Under the pieces are notes generated by a model that was given only the letters and a program-made list of their open reading frames with translations, was not told the DNA's origin and made no database searches. This document shows, one piece after another, positions 1 to 6,933 of a stretch of 12,041 nt of DNA. The stretch is taken from positions 570,501 to 582,541 of the forward strand of contig JACVTC010000119.1 in assembly GCA_016946835.1 (NCBI GenBank), given 5' to 3'. Positions within the stretch are counted from its first letter, which is position 1. Each line of letters opens with the position of its first letter. The stretch comes from Neocallimastix lanati (nom. inval.). Its lineage: Eukaryota; Neocallimastigomycota; Neocallimastigomycetes; Neocallimastigales; Neocallimastigaceae. Made by a program: the position numbers and the translations under genes.

Positions 1-216
1 TTAATATTTTAAATAATATTAATTTAAATATAAATTTATAAAATAAAATTTTTTAATAATAAAATATAAAAATATTATATTGATATTAATAATAAAATAT
101 AAAAATATGAAAATATAAAAATATAATATTAATAGAAAAATATAAAAATATAATATCAATAATAAAATATAAAATATAAAAATATAATATAAATATTAAT
201 AATAAAATATAAAAAA
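1..216. repeat. AT-only degenerate repeat tract
   Basis: The tract is built from irregular copies of AATAATAAAATATAAAAATAT-like units with almost no G or C. No open frame or RNA gene is visible. It is low-complexity intergenic DNA, and the unit boundaries are too blurred to call a clean tandem array. Confidence 0.6.
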
Positions 217-220
217 TAAG

Positions 221-259
221 GTTATAAGGAAAATAATTATTTATCATTTTCCTTATAAC
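221..259. repeat. 14-bp perfect inverted repeat (hairpin)
   Basis: GTTATAAGGAAAAT at 221-234 is the exact reverse complement of 246-259, separated by an 11-nt loop. The arms hold more G and C than the surrounding sequence, so the match is unlikely to be a by-product of AT bias alone. It could be an RNA hairpin, a protein site or the relic of a small inverted-repeat element. Nothing nearby decides between these. Confidence 0.6.
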
Positions 260-632
260 ATGATTGTCAAAAAAAAAAAAATTATATAAAAATATTTTAT
301 TTTTTATTGACCTTTTTAATTTTTATTTATTTATTTATTTACTTATTTATTTATACATTTATTTCTTTTTTACTTAAAATTATATTAAATTTTATGGCGT
401 AATAATATAAATTTTAAAAGCCACAAATAAATAGATGGCTTATTAAAATTTCAAAAAAAAAAATTGGCGAAATGGACCACATTCCAAATCTTGTTATTAT
501 ATTTATTCTATGAAATAATTACAGGATTAAAATAAAATATAAAGTCATAAATAAAATAAAATAAAATGAAATAAAAAATTATATTTATAATAAAAGTTTA
601 AAATAAATAATTAATAAAAACTTTTAATTATT
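260..632. other. AT-rich intergenic DNA, no gene seen
   Basis: Contains A and T runs and a TTTA-rich patch (about 320-360). No coding frame, tRNA or other recognisable feature was found on either strand. Confidence 0.6.
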
Positions 633-740
633 CAATTATTTATTTATTATTTATCTATTTAATTATTATTATTTATTTATTCAATTATTTATTTATTTAT
701 TATTTATTTATTTATTATTTATTTATTTATTCAATTATTT

Positions 741-772
<32 letters not shown>

Positions 773-778
773 TTAAAT
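633..778. repeat. (TTTA/TTA)n microsatellite
   Basis: About 145 bp of TTTA units mixed with TTA and interrupted by CAATTA spacers; one spacer motif (TTCAATTATTTA) recurs three times. It is a compound simple-sequence repeat, and length polymorphism is expected from replication slippage. Confidence 0.85.
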
Positions 779-1254
779 CAAATTTTAATTTATTTATTTT
801 GTTAAACTACACTTTTCTATATTTTCCTTTCCTCACAAAATCTAAAATATTTGATAATAAATAAATTTTACTTTTATTCTTTTAAAAGTTTCTAAAAGAT
901 TCTATATTAAGAATCTTGTAAATAAATTATTTCTATAAAATTTTTGTAACAAATGTACTGTAATTAATTGTTAACATATAAATAAATGAAAAAATTTTTA
1001 TTTATTTAGAGTAAATTATTAATAAATATATTTATATATTTAGTAATTACTACTCTCATTCGAAAAAATCGTATTTTTAATTCAAATCATTTTTTTTAAC
1101 CATTACATTAATACGATTTAATATTATTAGTAATAGTTTTTCTATTTCTTTCGAAAAGATATTATTCTACTTGTTCAAATTATATTCTTAATAAATATAA
1201 TATATTGAATAATTATTAAAATCAATTTAATATTTTATATGATTAATTTAAACT

Positions 1255-1256
<2 letters not shown>
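779..1256. other. AT-rich intergenic DNA, no gene seen
   Basis: No open frame with coding character, no tRNA-like A or B box and no long repeat were found on either strand. Confidence 0.55.

Positions 1257-1305
<49 letters not shown>
1257..1305. repeat. 49-nt poly(T) run
   Basis: An uninterrupted run of 49 T. It could be a slippage-prone microsatellite or, on the minus strand, the poly(A) tail of a retroposed copy. The sequence that would precede such a tail (AATTATAAAGCCTC on the minus strand) shows no recognisable gene or SINE, so the first reading is preferred. The exact length is uncertain in any assembly. Confidence 0.85.
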
Positions 1306-1306
<1 letters not shown>

Positions 1307-2339
1307 AGGCTTTATAATTAAATAATAATAATAATTGTAAAAGTATAATTAGCTCTAAATCTACTCAATAAAAAAAGGAGAACTTTTTCTTTTAATAATT
1401 ATAATAATAAAAAAAAATTTTTTTTTCATTTGGTTAATTCAGTTTAATATTTAGTTATAATAATAAATTTATAATTATTTTTATGAATTGGATTATTTAG
1501 CTTATTAAATAATTTTAATAATTAGTTTTATTTGGTTATAAATATTAGTTAAATAAATAATTTTAATAATAGTTTTATTCTGTTATAATAATCGTTTAAT
1601 AATTGGTTTTAGTTAGTTATTAATTAATTCTAATAATTATTTTTAGCAAGTTTTTATGATTAAATTTAGTCGTTATTATTAATTTTAACAAATATAAGAA
1701 AATTCGACAAATAAAATTAAAAATAACAAACCCAAGTTTAAATATAAATAAAAGGTTAACAATAAAATATAAAAGTTATAATAATATTCGTTTATTTCTT
1801 ATAATTTCTGAACATTTCTATAAAAAGTACTTACTATGTACTTCTAAAACAGTTAATAAAAAAGTGGTTATATAATAATGTTAGTGGATAATATAATACA
1901 TTCGTTTTAAACCTAAATTAATTATTTTTAATTACTAAAGCCAAAGTATTACATATTAACCTATCATGTATAATAACAAGTAAACATAACGCTAGCTTGT
2001 TAATATTACTTATTAATACAAATTATAATACTGGAAATAATCATAATATACTTATAGAATATAATTGTAATATTTAATAAAGAAATAAGCTTTAAAAAGA
2101 ATAAAATTAGCTAAATTATAGTAAACCCTACGTAGTTCTAGTTTTGTGTTAAAAAATGATATTATAACATTTATTTAATTTAGATTTTATAAGGTATTAT
2201 TACTAGTTTTACAACTCAAACAGTGAGTTGTATATTGCTATAGTATTTGTTTAAATTTATTATTTGTTTATTAAAGAACTAATTAAATCCAAAATAAATT
2301 TTTACAATGTATTTAGTATTAACAAAAACTCAAAGTGAG
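1306..2339. other. AT-rich intergenic DNA, no gene seen
   Basis: Apart from a 9-bp hairpin at 2210-2232 (listed separately), this kilobase has no coding frame and no RNA gene that I can recognise. It contains many TTTAATAATTA-like words and nothing with clear structure. Confidence 0.55.
2210..2232. repeat. 9-bp hairpin with 5-nt loop
   Basis: TACAACTCA (2210-2218) is the exact reverse complement of TGAGTTGTA (2224-2232), with the loop AACAG. It lies about 110 bp beyond the 3' end of the minus-strand tRNA gene, well past its oligo-T stop, so a role in that gene's termination is unlikely. No further function can be supported. Confidence 0.5.
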
Positions 2340-2344
2340 AAAAA
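2340..2344 (-). terminator. Pol III oligo-T terminator of tRNA-Trp
   Basis: On the minus strand a TTTTT run starts immediately after discriminator base A73 of the tRNA. That is the standard RNA polymerase III stop signal. Confidence 0.85.
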
Positions 2345-2416
2345 TGGAGAGTGAGTGATTCGAACACCCAACCTTCCGCTCTGGAGGCGGACGCGCTACC
2401 GTTGCGCCAACCCTCC
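2345..2416 (-). tRNA. tRNA-Trp (anticodon CCA), intronless
   Basis: Read on the minus strand, the 72-nt gene folds into a full cloverleaf. The acceptor stem GGAGGGT pairs with ACTCTCC, with one G-U pair. The D arm is GCGC-AACGGTA-GCGC with G18G19. The anticodon stem TCCGC/GCGGA encloses loop CTCCAGA, giving anticodon CCA, which reads the tryptophan codon UGG. The variable loop is AGGTT, and the T arm GGGTG/CACTC has one G-U pair and loop TTCGAAT. G1-C72 and discriminator A73 agree with eukaryotic rather than bacterial tRNA-Trp. The internal A box (TGGCGCAACGG) and B box (GTTCGAATC) are intact, and no intron interrupts the anticodon loop. CCA is not encoded. An LTR retrotransposon sits just upstream of its 5' end, so the native upstream DNA is now beyond 8065. 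The internal promoter suggests the gene is still transcribable. Confidence 0.96.
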
Positions 2417-2428
2417 CCTTTTATGTTT

Positions 2429-2433
2429 ATTTA
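2429..2433. repeat. Target site duplication, left copy (ATTTA)
   Basis: ATTTA immediately precedes the TG of the 5' LTR and is repeated exactly after the CA of the 3' LTR (8061-8065). Five bp is the usual stagger of Ty3/gypsy integrases. Together the pair shows that the element is one intact insertion. Confidence 0.88.
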
Positions 2434-2442
2434 TGTAAGTGT

Positions 2443-2460
2443 TGACTAATTAATTAGTCA
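2443..2460. promoter_or_regulatory. 18-bp perfect palindrome at the LTR edge
   Basis: TGACTAATTAATTAGTCA is its own reverse complement. Flanking AAGTGT and ACACTT extend the symmetry with a one-base offset. Its halves, TGACTAA and TTAGTCA, resemble AP-1/Yap-type bZIP sites. It lies 9 bp inside the LTR and is unchanged in the 3' LTR (7329-7346). A role as activator site or integrase end-recognition element is inference. Confidence 0.6.
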
Positions 2461-2863
2461 CACTTAACCAAATATAATATAAATATTATATTTATTTTTA
2501 TTATTAATTAAGATTTAAATAATTTTTCAATAAAATAACATTTAATATTATTTAATATACTATAATTTTAATAATTGTTATTAAATAATAAAATAAAAAT
2601 AATTATTAATTGATAAAATTAATTTTTTAACTAATTAATAATTAATTATTATGAAATTTAAACAATATCTTTAATTAATAACCAATTTCTATTTAATATA
2701 AATAATTAATCATTTGATTTATCATTAACAATAATACGTGATTAATTATATTAAAACATTTAATATTAATATAATTAATATTAAATTAATATAAAATTAG
2801 TTAATAATTATAAACTTAAAACATCATAATAAATAATTTCATAAAATATTGGTTAATTGCCAA

Positions 2864-2923
2864 TATTAAATAATATTAAATAATATTAAATAATATTAAA
2901 TAATATTAAATAATATTAAATTA
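2864..2923. repeat. 10-bp tandem repeat in U3
   Basis: Five exact copies of TATTAAATAA are followed by one variant, TATTAAATTA, then more of the same word. The 3' LTR has the same copy number (7751-7810). Equal copy number in both LTRs fits recent reverse transcription from one template. Confidence 0.85.
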
Positions 2924-2953
2924 TATTAAATAATAAATAATTAATTTATTTTA

Positions 2954-3010
2954 TCTTTCAGGTTTTTTCTCATAATCTTTTTCCTGAAAGAATAACTTTT
3001 AAGATTATGA
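2954..3010 (+). other. Interleaved inverted repeats: H-type pseudoknot candidate
   Basis: Two perfect inverted repeats cross each other. Stem 1 pairs TCTTTCAGG (2954-2962) with CCTGAAAGA (2983-2991), 9 bp. Stem 2 pairs TCATAATCTT (2970-2979) with AAGATTATGA (3001-3010), 10 bp. Linkers are 7, 3 and 9 nt, the geometry of an H-type pseudoknot. The 3' LTR copy is identical (7841-7897). If transcription starts near 3053, only the U3 copy near the RNA 3' end would be present in the transcript. It could instead act in DNA as two paired protein sites. Confidence 0.6.
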
Positions 3011-3022
3011 ACAAAAAAAAAT

Positions 3023-3030
3023 TATAAATA
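3023..3030 (+). promoter_or_regulatory. TATA box of the retrotransposon promoter
   Basis: TATAAATA (3023-3030) lies 30 bp before position 3053, where the self-primer match begins. That is the usual TATA-to-start spacing, and it supports 3053 as the approximate transcript start. In so AT-rich a sequence TATA-like words are common; a second (TATAAAAT, 3045-3052) lies directly beside 3053 and fits the spacing less well. Confidence 0.45.
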
Positions 3031-3032
3031 AC

Positions 3033-3062
3033 CTTGATTTTTTCTATAAAATAAAAATCAAG
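3033..3062 (+). other. 10-bp hairpin spanning the U3/R junction
   Basis: CTTGATTTTT (3033-3042) pairs perfectly with AAAAATCAAG (3053-3062) around a 10-nt loop. The right arm is also the 5' part of the sequence complementary to the primer binding site. An RNA starting at 3053 would lack the left arm at its 5' end but would carry both arms at its 3' end, so the fold would differ between the two ends of the genomic RNA. Confidence 0.55.
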
Positions 3063-3100
3063 AGTTATTATTTAGAAAATAATATATAATAAAATTTCTT

Positions 3101-3106
3101 AATAAA
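3101..3106 (+). promoter_or_regulatory. Poly(A) signal AATAAA in the LTR
   Basis: AATAAA lies about 48 nt below the inferred start at 3053 and 67 nt before the LTR end, a suitable place to define the end of R in the 3' LTR copy (7987-7992). The word is short and the DNA AT-rich, so the call rests on position. Confidence 0.4.
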
Positions 3107-3173
3107 CTCGAAATATTTTTTATCAATTATTGTTATTTTAATAAAAGTTAAGTATTAATTTTGTGTTATTACA

Positions 3174-3192
3174 ATAATAACTCTTGATTTTT
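3174..3192 (+). promoter_or_regulatory. Self-primer binding site (Tf1-like)
   Basis: A tRNA-primed element would show TGG plus a tRNA 3' end just after the LTR; none is present here. Instead these 19 nt, plus the last LTR base (3173), are the exact reverse complement of LTR positions 3053-3072. The match abuts the LTR end, so the primer 3' end would fall where minus-strand synthesis must begin. This is the arrangement of Schizosaccharomyces Tf1 and related self-priming elements, whose mRNA 5' end is cleaved and used as primer. The match contains a GC-bearing core (ATCAAGAGTT), so it is not just A/T pairing. Confidence 0.75.
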
Positions 3193-3210
3193 TTTAATAT
3201 TTGGTATATA

Positions 3211-3248
<38 letters not shown>

Positions 3249-3311
3249 TTAAAAATAATAATATTTTATTAATAAACTATTATCTTTATTATATCATTAT
3301 TACTTTATCAA
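3193..3311 (+). other. Gag leader with 31-A run
   Basis: The short untranslated leader between the primer binding site and the Gag ATG. It holds TATATATATA and an uninterrupted run of 31 A (3214-3244), followed at once by six T. No upstream ATG and no packaging-like GC structure is seen. The A run may be a genuine leader feature, as poly(A) leaders can bind poly(A)-binding protein, or a slippage product whose length varies. Confidence 0.6.
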
Positions 3312-4127
3312 ATGGACCAAAATAACACTACTCCGGCCAACGAAACAAAACTTATATCTACAATTACTGAATTTATCCCTACTTTTTTTGCTCCTAACGG
3401 TATCCTTGCTGAGAACCTCCATGCAAAGGGAAATGAATCTTTAAATCTTAACGAACTACTCTGTCAATGTGACAAATTTATAATAGATCATCCTAATTCC
3501 TTTACCAATGATATTTCAAAGATATCTTATGTCACAATTAACCTTAAAGGGCTTGCCAAGAAATGGGGACTATCCCTTAAATCTGATGATATTTTGGATG
3601 ATTTGTCTTATGAAGAATTCAAGAGACTTCTTATTGAAAATTTTGGAGATTCCAAAGAACAAAGATACTCTTTAATTGAAAGGCTGCTAAATTTAAAACA
3701 AAGAAAATTAGGCAATGCAGCTGAATATACAATACAATTCCGACATTTGGCAACTCGTATCAAATGGCCAGATTCTGTCTTGATAGACTTATTGAGAAGG
3801 GGACTAATTGAGGAAGTCAGGGAAGAATATGACAAAAAGGATTTACCTACAAAGCTATTCGAGGCAACAAACCTTATTATAAAGATTGATAAATATTGCT
3901 ACTTCAGAAATAATATTCTAAATAACGGAATAAATGAAAAAACTAATAAAAGAAGAATTAATATTGTCGGAAAACATCAAGATATTAAAAGAAATAGAAA
4001 TAATAACTATAAAAGAAAAGAAGAAGTTACGCTTTCTACTAGCTACACCAACAGTAAATCGGATCAAAAAATGGTTTCTACCTTTTACATTCAAGGAAAA
4101 AATAAAAAATTCCTCTTAGACTATTAA
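3312..4127 (+). CDS. Gag capsid-like protein, no zinc knuckle
   Basis: This 271-residue protein would form the virus-like particle that encloses the element's RNA. Residues about 65-195 have the retrotransposon Gag capsid pattern: WGL near 85, F-rrLL-ENFG near 103-112, and AEYTIQFRHLA near 137-147. The C-terminal third (about 195-245) is strongly basic and asparagine-rich and probably binds RNA. No CX2CX4HX4C knuckle is present, as in Tf1 Gag and unlike many gypsy Gags. The ATG at 3312 is the first after the leader and follows ATCAA. The frame stops at 4125-4127, in the middle of the region where protease begins in another frame (open from 4106), so Gag and Pol overlap by 22 nt with Pol in the -1 phase. 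It has no compartment signal. Confidence 0.88.
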   Translation: MDQNNTTPANETKLISTITEFIPTFFAPNGILAENLHAKGNESLNLNELLCQCDKFIIDHPNSFTNDISKISYVTINLKGLAKKWGLSLKSDDILDDLSYEEFKRLLIENFGDSKEQRYSLIERLLNLKQRKLGNAAEYTIQFRHLATRIKWPDSVLIDLLRRGLIEEVREEYDKKDLPTKLFEATNLIIKIDKYCYFRNNILNNGINEKTNKRRINIVGKHQDIKRNRNNNYKRKEEVTLSTSYTNSKSDQKMVSTFYIQGKNKKFLLDY

Positions 4128-6043
4128 TCGACTCAGGTTCAAGTAGAAGTTTAATGTGCAAGCAATTTGTTTCCTCCCAGAAGTTGAGAACTTTTGAACT
4201 ACCTTCCCCTATTGAAATTAGATTGCCAAACAACAAAACTATGAAAATAACTCATACAACTGGCCAATTAGATCTCTTCATATTTGATCACAAAGAAAGA
4301 TTCCAATTTAGTGTTGCCAACCTTCAACTTACTGGAATATCCGCTATTTTGGGACGTGATTGGCTTTCCATCCATAAGCCATATATTAACTTTTCGAATA
4401 ACCACATTTTCTTTTTAGAAGGAAATTGTTTGGATCATTGCCCATCTTGTAAAGGCACCAAGATCCAATCCACAAAGAACGTCACAGCCGCAATTGTAAC
4501 TGAAGACCTAATGTCAGAAGACACTGCCAAACCTGATCTGAAAGACCTTTTTGAAGATGAAATATGTTATATTATGATGTCTAAGGAGTTGAAGTCAAAA
4601 CTAAATAACAGTAAAAGCAAAGAGATTATCTTAAGATATTATAGCAACATACTGGACGTATTTGAAACTAAAAATGCGGATACCCTTCCGCCACATAGAC
4701 CCTACGATATCACAATAAATATCATCCCTGGGGGACAATTGTATTTCGGACCTATCTATTCACTTACTAGAAAGGAAAAGGAAGAATTAGAAAAATATAT
4801 TCATGAAAATCTGACCAAAGGGTTCATTGTTAAATCAAATTCTCCTGCAGGTGCTCCGGTAATGTTTGTGAAGAAAAAAGATGGATCGTTGCGTCTATGT
4901 GTTGACTACCGTAGACTCAATTCGATTACAATAAGAAACAGTTTCCCAATTCCAAGAATTAATGACCTTATCGAAGTTTTTAAAGGGGCACAAATATTTT
5001 CTAGATTAGACCTCAAATCTGCTTACAATCTCGTGCGAGTCAGTAAAGATAGTGAATACTTAACAGCTTTTAGGACACCACTAGGACATTTTCAATATAG
5101 AGTAATGCCATTTGGATTAAGAAACGCCCCTTCAGTTTTCCAAAGGTTCATTCAAGACACGTTATCAGAAGAATTGAATAAATTCGTTCAAATATATTTA
5201 GATGACATTATCATTTATTCTTCAGATGAAAATCAACATATTAATCATGTTAAAGTAGTATTGAGTAAGTTATTAAATAATGGATTATACTGCAAGATTG
5301 AGAAATGTGAGTTCCATGTTAAACAAACCACCTTTCTCGGCTTCGTTGTGTCCGCTAATGGGTTACTAATGGATAAAGACAAGATAAAATGCATTATGGA
5401 ATGGCCAGTTCCAAAAAACCTTACTGAACTGCAAAGTTTCCTTGGGTTTACAAATTTTTATAGACGTTTTATCAAAGATTACGCAAAAATTATGGATCCT
5501 TTAAGAAAACTTTTATCTAAGAATAATACTTTTCTATGGGATAAGGATGCTCAGAATGCTTTTGATAGTTTAAAGAAATCATTTAATTCAACTGATATCC
5601 TTATTTTTCCAGACCAAGATAAAGAATTCTTTTTGGAAACTGACGCAAGCGAATTTGCCCTCGGATGTGTATTATCTCAAAACTCATCGATCGACAACTT
5701 AATCCATCCTATTGCCTTTTATTCCCGTTCACTGACAAGTCCTGAAACGAATTACGCTATCTATGACAAGGAATTATTGGCGATAATTACTGCCTTTGAT
5801 GTATGGAGACATCACCTTGAAGGAGCAAAATTTCCTATTAAAGTTTTTACGGACCATAGGAATCTTCTGTTTTTCAAAAAACCTCAAAAATTGAGCCCCC
5901 GACAATTCGATGGAGTCTCTTCTTATCCAAATTTGATTTTGTTCTTTCTTATAGGCCTGGGGTTCAAGGTGGGAAACCAGATGCGTTATCCCGAAGACCA
6001 GATTACCTCACCAAAAACATTAATGAATCTCAAATTTTATTAA
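4106..6043 (+). CDS. Pol part 1: protease, reverse transcriptase, RNase H (frame-broken)
   Basis: The frame opens after a stop at 4103-4105. Its first ATG (4154) lies past the protease active site, so expression must come by joining Gag. Protease has LLIDSGSS (codons 4121-4144, catalytic Asp at 4130) and ILGRDWL further on. Counting residues from M at 4154, reverse transcriptase spans about 190-400 with LRLCVDYRRLN, catalytic Asp286 in SRLDL, and YLDD at 348-351. RNase H follows with Asp497, Glu540 and Asp567. A single-base loss at 5906-5907, in a codon between Gln and Arg, then shifts the frame: the last 45 or so residues to the stop at 6043 are out of phase. The RNase H end (GGKPDALSRR-like) continues in the next frame. 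Together these enzymes would process Gag-Pol and copy the RNA to DNA inside the particle. Confidence 0.9.
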   Translation, partial: KIPLRLLIDSGSSRSLMCKQFVSSQKLRTFELPSPIEIRLPNNKTMKITHTTGQLDLFIFDHKERFQFSVANLQLTGISAILGRDWLSIHKPYINFSNNHIFFLEGNCLDHCPSCKGTKIQSTKNVTAAIVTEDLMSEDTAKPDLKDLFEDEICYIMMSKELKSKLNNSKSKEIILRYYSNILDVFETKNADTLPPHRPYDITINIIPGGQLYFGPIYSLTRKEKEELEKYIHENLTKGFIVKSNSPAGAPVMFVKKKDGSLRLCVDYRRLNSITIRNSFPIPRINDLIEVFKGAQIFSRLDLKSAYNLVRVSKDSEYLTAFRTPLGHFQYRVMPFGLRNAPSVFQRFIQDTLSEELNKFVQIYLDDIIIYSSDENQHINHVKVVLSKLLNNGLYCKIEKCEFHVKQTTFLGFVVSANGLLMDKDKIKCIMEWPVPKNLTELQSFLGFTNFYRRFIKDYAKIMDPLRKLLSKNNTFLWDKDAQNAFDSLKKSFNSTDILIFPDQDKEFFLETDASEFALGCVLSQNSSIDNLIHPIAFYSRSLTSPETNYAIYDKELLAIITAFDVWRHHLEGAKFPIKVFTDHRNLLFFKKPQKLSPRQFDGVSSYPNLILFFLIGLGFKVGNQMRYPEDQITSPKTLMNLKFY

Positions 6044-6933
6044 AAGAAAATAATTTTTGCCTCTCTATGGAAGATAACTTAGTCAAACTTCAAGAAATGC
6101 AATCTCAAGACCCTTATTGTTCCAATATACTTAACAAATTCAAAGATAAAACAAAAAATTTTAAAAGTTCACTATTTCAATTAAAAAATAACATTCTCCA
6201 CTTTAATAACAAAATTATTGTTCCCTCTAATCTTAGAATTACTTTACTTCGAAAAATGCATGATGATCCACTTGGAGGACACCTTGGAATTGAAAAAACT
6301 CTTGAAAGAATTAGCAGGAATTATTGGTGGCCGCTGATGAAGAACGATATCTCCAATTACGTTCTTTCATGTAAAACATGTGGATCTTGCAAAGTACGCC
6401 GTCATAAACCATATGGCTTAATTATTCCGCTTCCAGTACCAACTAAACCATGGGAAATAATAGGTGTAGATTTCATCGTTCAACTTCCACGATCCCAAGA
6501 TTGTACCTGTATAATGGTTGTTTCAGACCATCTCACAAAAATGATTCATTTGGTTGCTACCACTGATGTACCCTCTTCGGAACTTACGGCAAAACTTCTA
6601 CTATTTAACGTATTCAAATACCACGGATTCCCTAAAGTTATAGTATCGGATCACGGATCACAATTTTCAGCTGAATTTTGGACTGCCTTATGTTCTTATA
6701 TAAATGCAAAACCAAATTTAGCAACGGCACATCACCAACAATCAAACGGACAGGTGGAAAGAGCAAACGCAGTAATAGAGCAATATTTACGTTGCTATTG
6801 TTCTTTAACTCAGCATGACTGGTTTTTCTATCTTCCTTTTTGTGAAATCACTTACAACGATTCAATTCATAAATCAATAGGTAAAACACCCTTTGTTGCA
6901 AATTACGGTTTCAAACCCCTCATTCCAAATTGA
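5908..6933 (+). CDS. Pol part 2: RNase H end and integrase core (frame-broken)
   Basis: From 5908 this frame carries on the RNase H end (WSLFLSKFDFV, then PDALSRRPDY with the last conserved Asp) and runs without a stop into integrase. Counting from M at 6067, the zinc-binding HHCC domain has H65-X6-H72 and C102-X2-C105. The catalytic triad is D135, D195 and E231, with exactly 59 and 35 residues between, the standard DX59DX35E of retroviral-type integrases. Integrase would process the LTR ends and join the DNA to the target in the nucleus. The frame stops at 6931-6933 because of an extra base (or two lost) in 6928-6931; the C-terminal domain follows in the third frame. The ATG at 6067 is probably just an internal methionine of a long Pol. 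Confidence 0.9.
   Translation, partial: RWSLFLSKFDFVLSYRPGVQGGKPDALSRRPDYLTKNINESQILLKENNFCLSMEDNLVKLQEMQSQDPYCSNILNKFKDKTKNFKSSLFQLKNNILHFNNKIIVPSNLRITLLRKMHDDPLGGHLGIEKTLERISRNYWWPLMKNDISNYVLSCKTCGSCKVRRHKPYGLIIPLPVPTKPWEIIGVDFIVQLPRSQDCTCIMVVSDHLTKMIHLVATTDVPSSELTAKLLLFNVFKYHGFPKVIVSDHGSQFSAEFWTALCSYINAKPNLATAHHQQSNGQVERANAVIEQYLRCYCSLTQHDWFFYLPFCEITYNDSIHKSIGKTPFVANYGFKPLIPN

Larger units (their letters stand above)
2434..3173 (+). repeat. 5' LTR
   Basis: The 740-bp repeat starts TGTAA and ends TTACA, a 5-bp terminal inverted repeat with the canonical TG...CA ends. Its edges are fixed by divergence from the 3' copy and by the ATTTA duplication. A proposed division is U3 to about 3052, R from about 3053 to just past the AATAAA at 3101-3106, and then U5 to 3173. 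The R start is inferred from a TATA box at 3023-3030 and from the self-primer match. U3 contains an 18-bp palindrome (2443-2460), a decamer array (2864-2923) and interleaved inverted repeats (2954-3010). Confidence 0.95.

Noticed and set aside
633-778. CRISPR-like array or satellite
   Set aside because: The units are 3-4 bp simple repeats with irregular interruptions, without unique spacers.
1257-1305. Poly(T) as the tail of a minus-strand processed pseudogene or SINE
   Set aside because: The adjoining sequence has no gene, Pol III box or target duplication that I can recognise.
3201-3213. TGGTATATATA as a tRNA-type primer binding site of the first element
   Set aside because: It lies 27 nt past the LTR end, whereas such sites normally start within a few bases, and the rest is plain TA repeat with no tRNA-like sequence. 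The self-complementary site directly at the LTR end is far better.
3608-3835. Minus-strand open frame of 75 codons
   Set aside because: It lies wholly inside Gag on the opposite strand and has no recognisable domain; it is a shadow of the real gene.
3934-4119. Plus-strand 61-codon frame inside Gag
   Set aside because: It is out of phase with the Gag capsid pattern and is a lysine/isoleucine-rich reading of the A-rich Gag tail.
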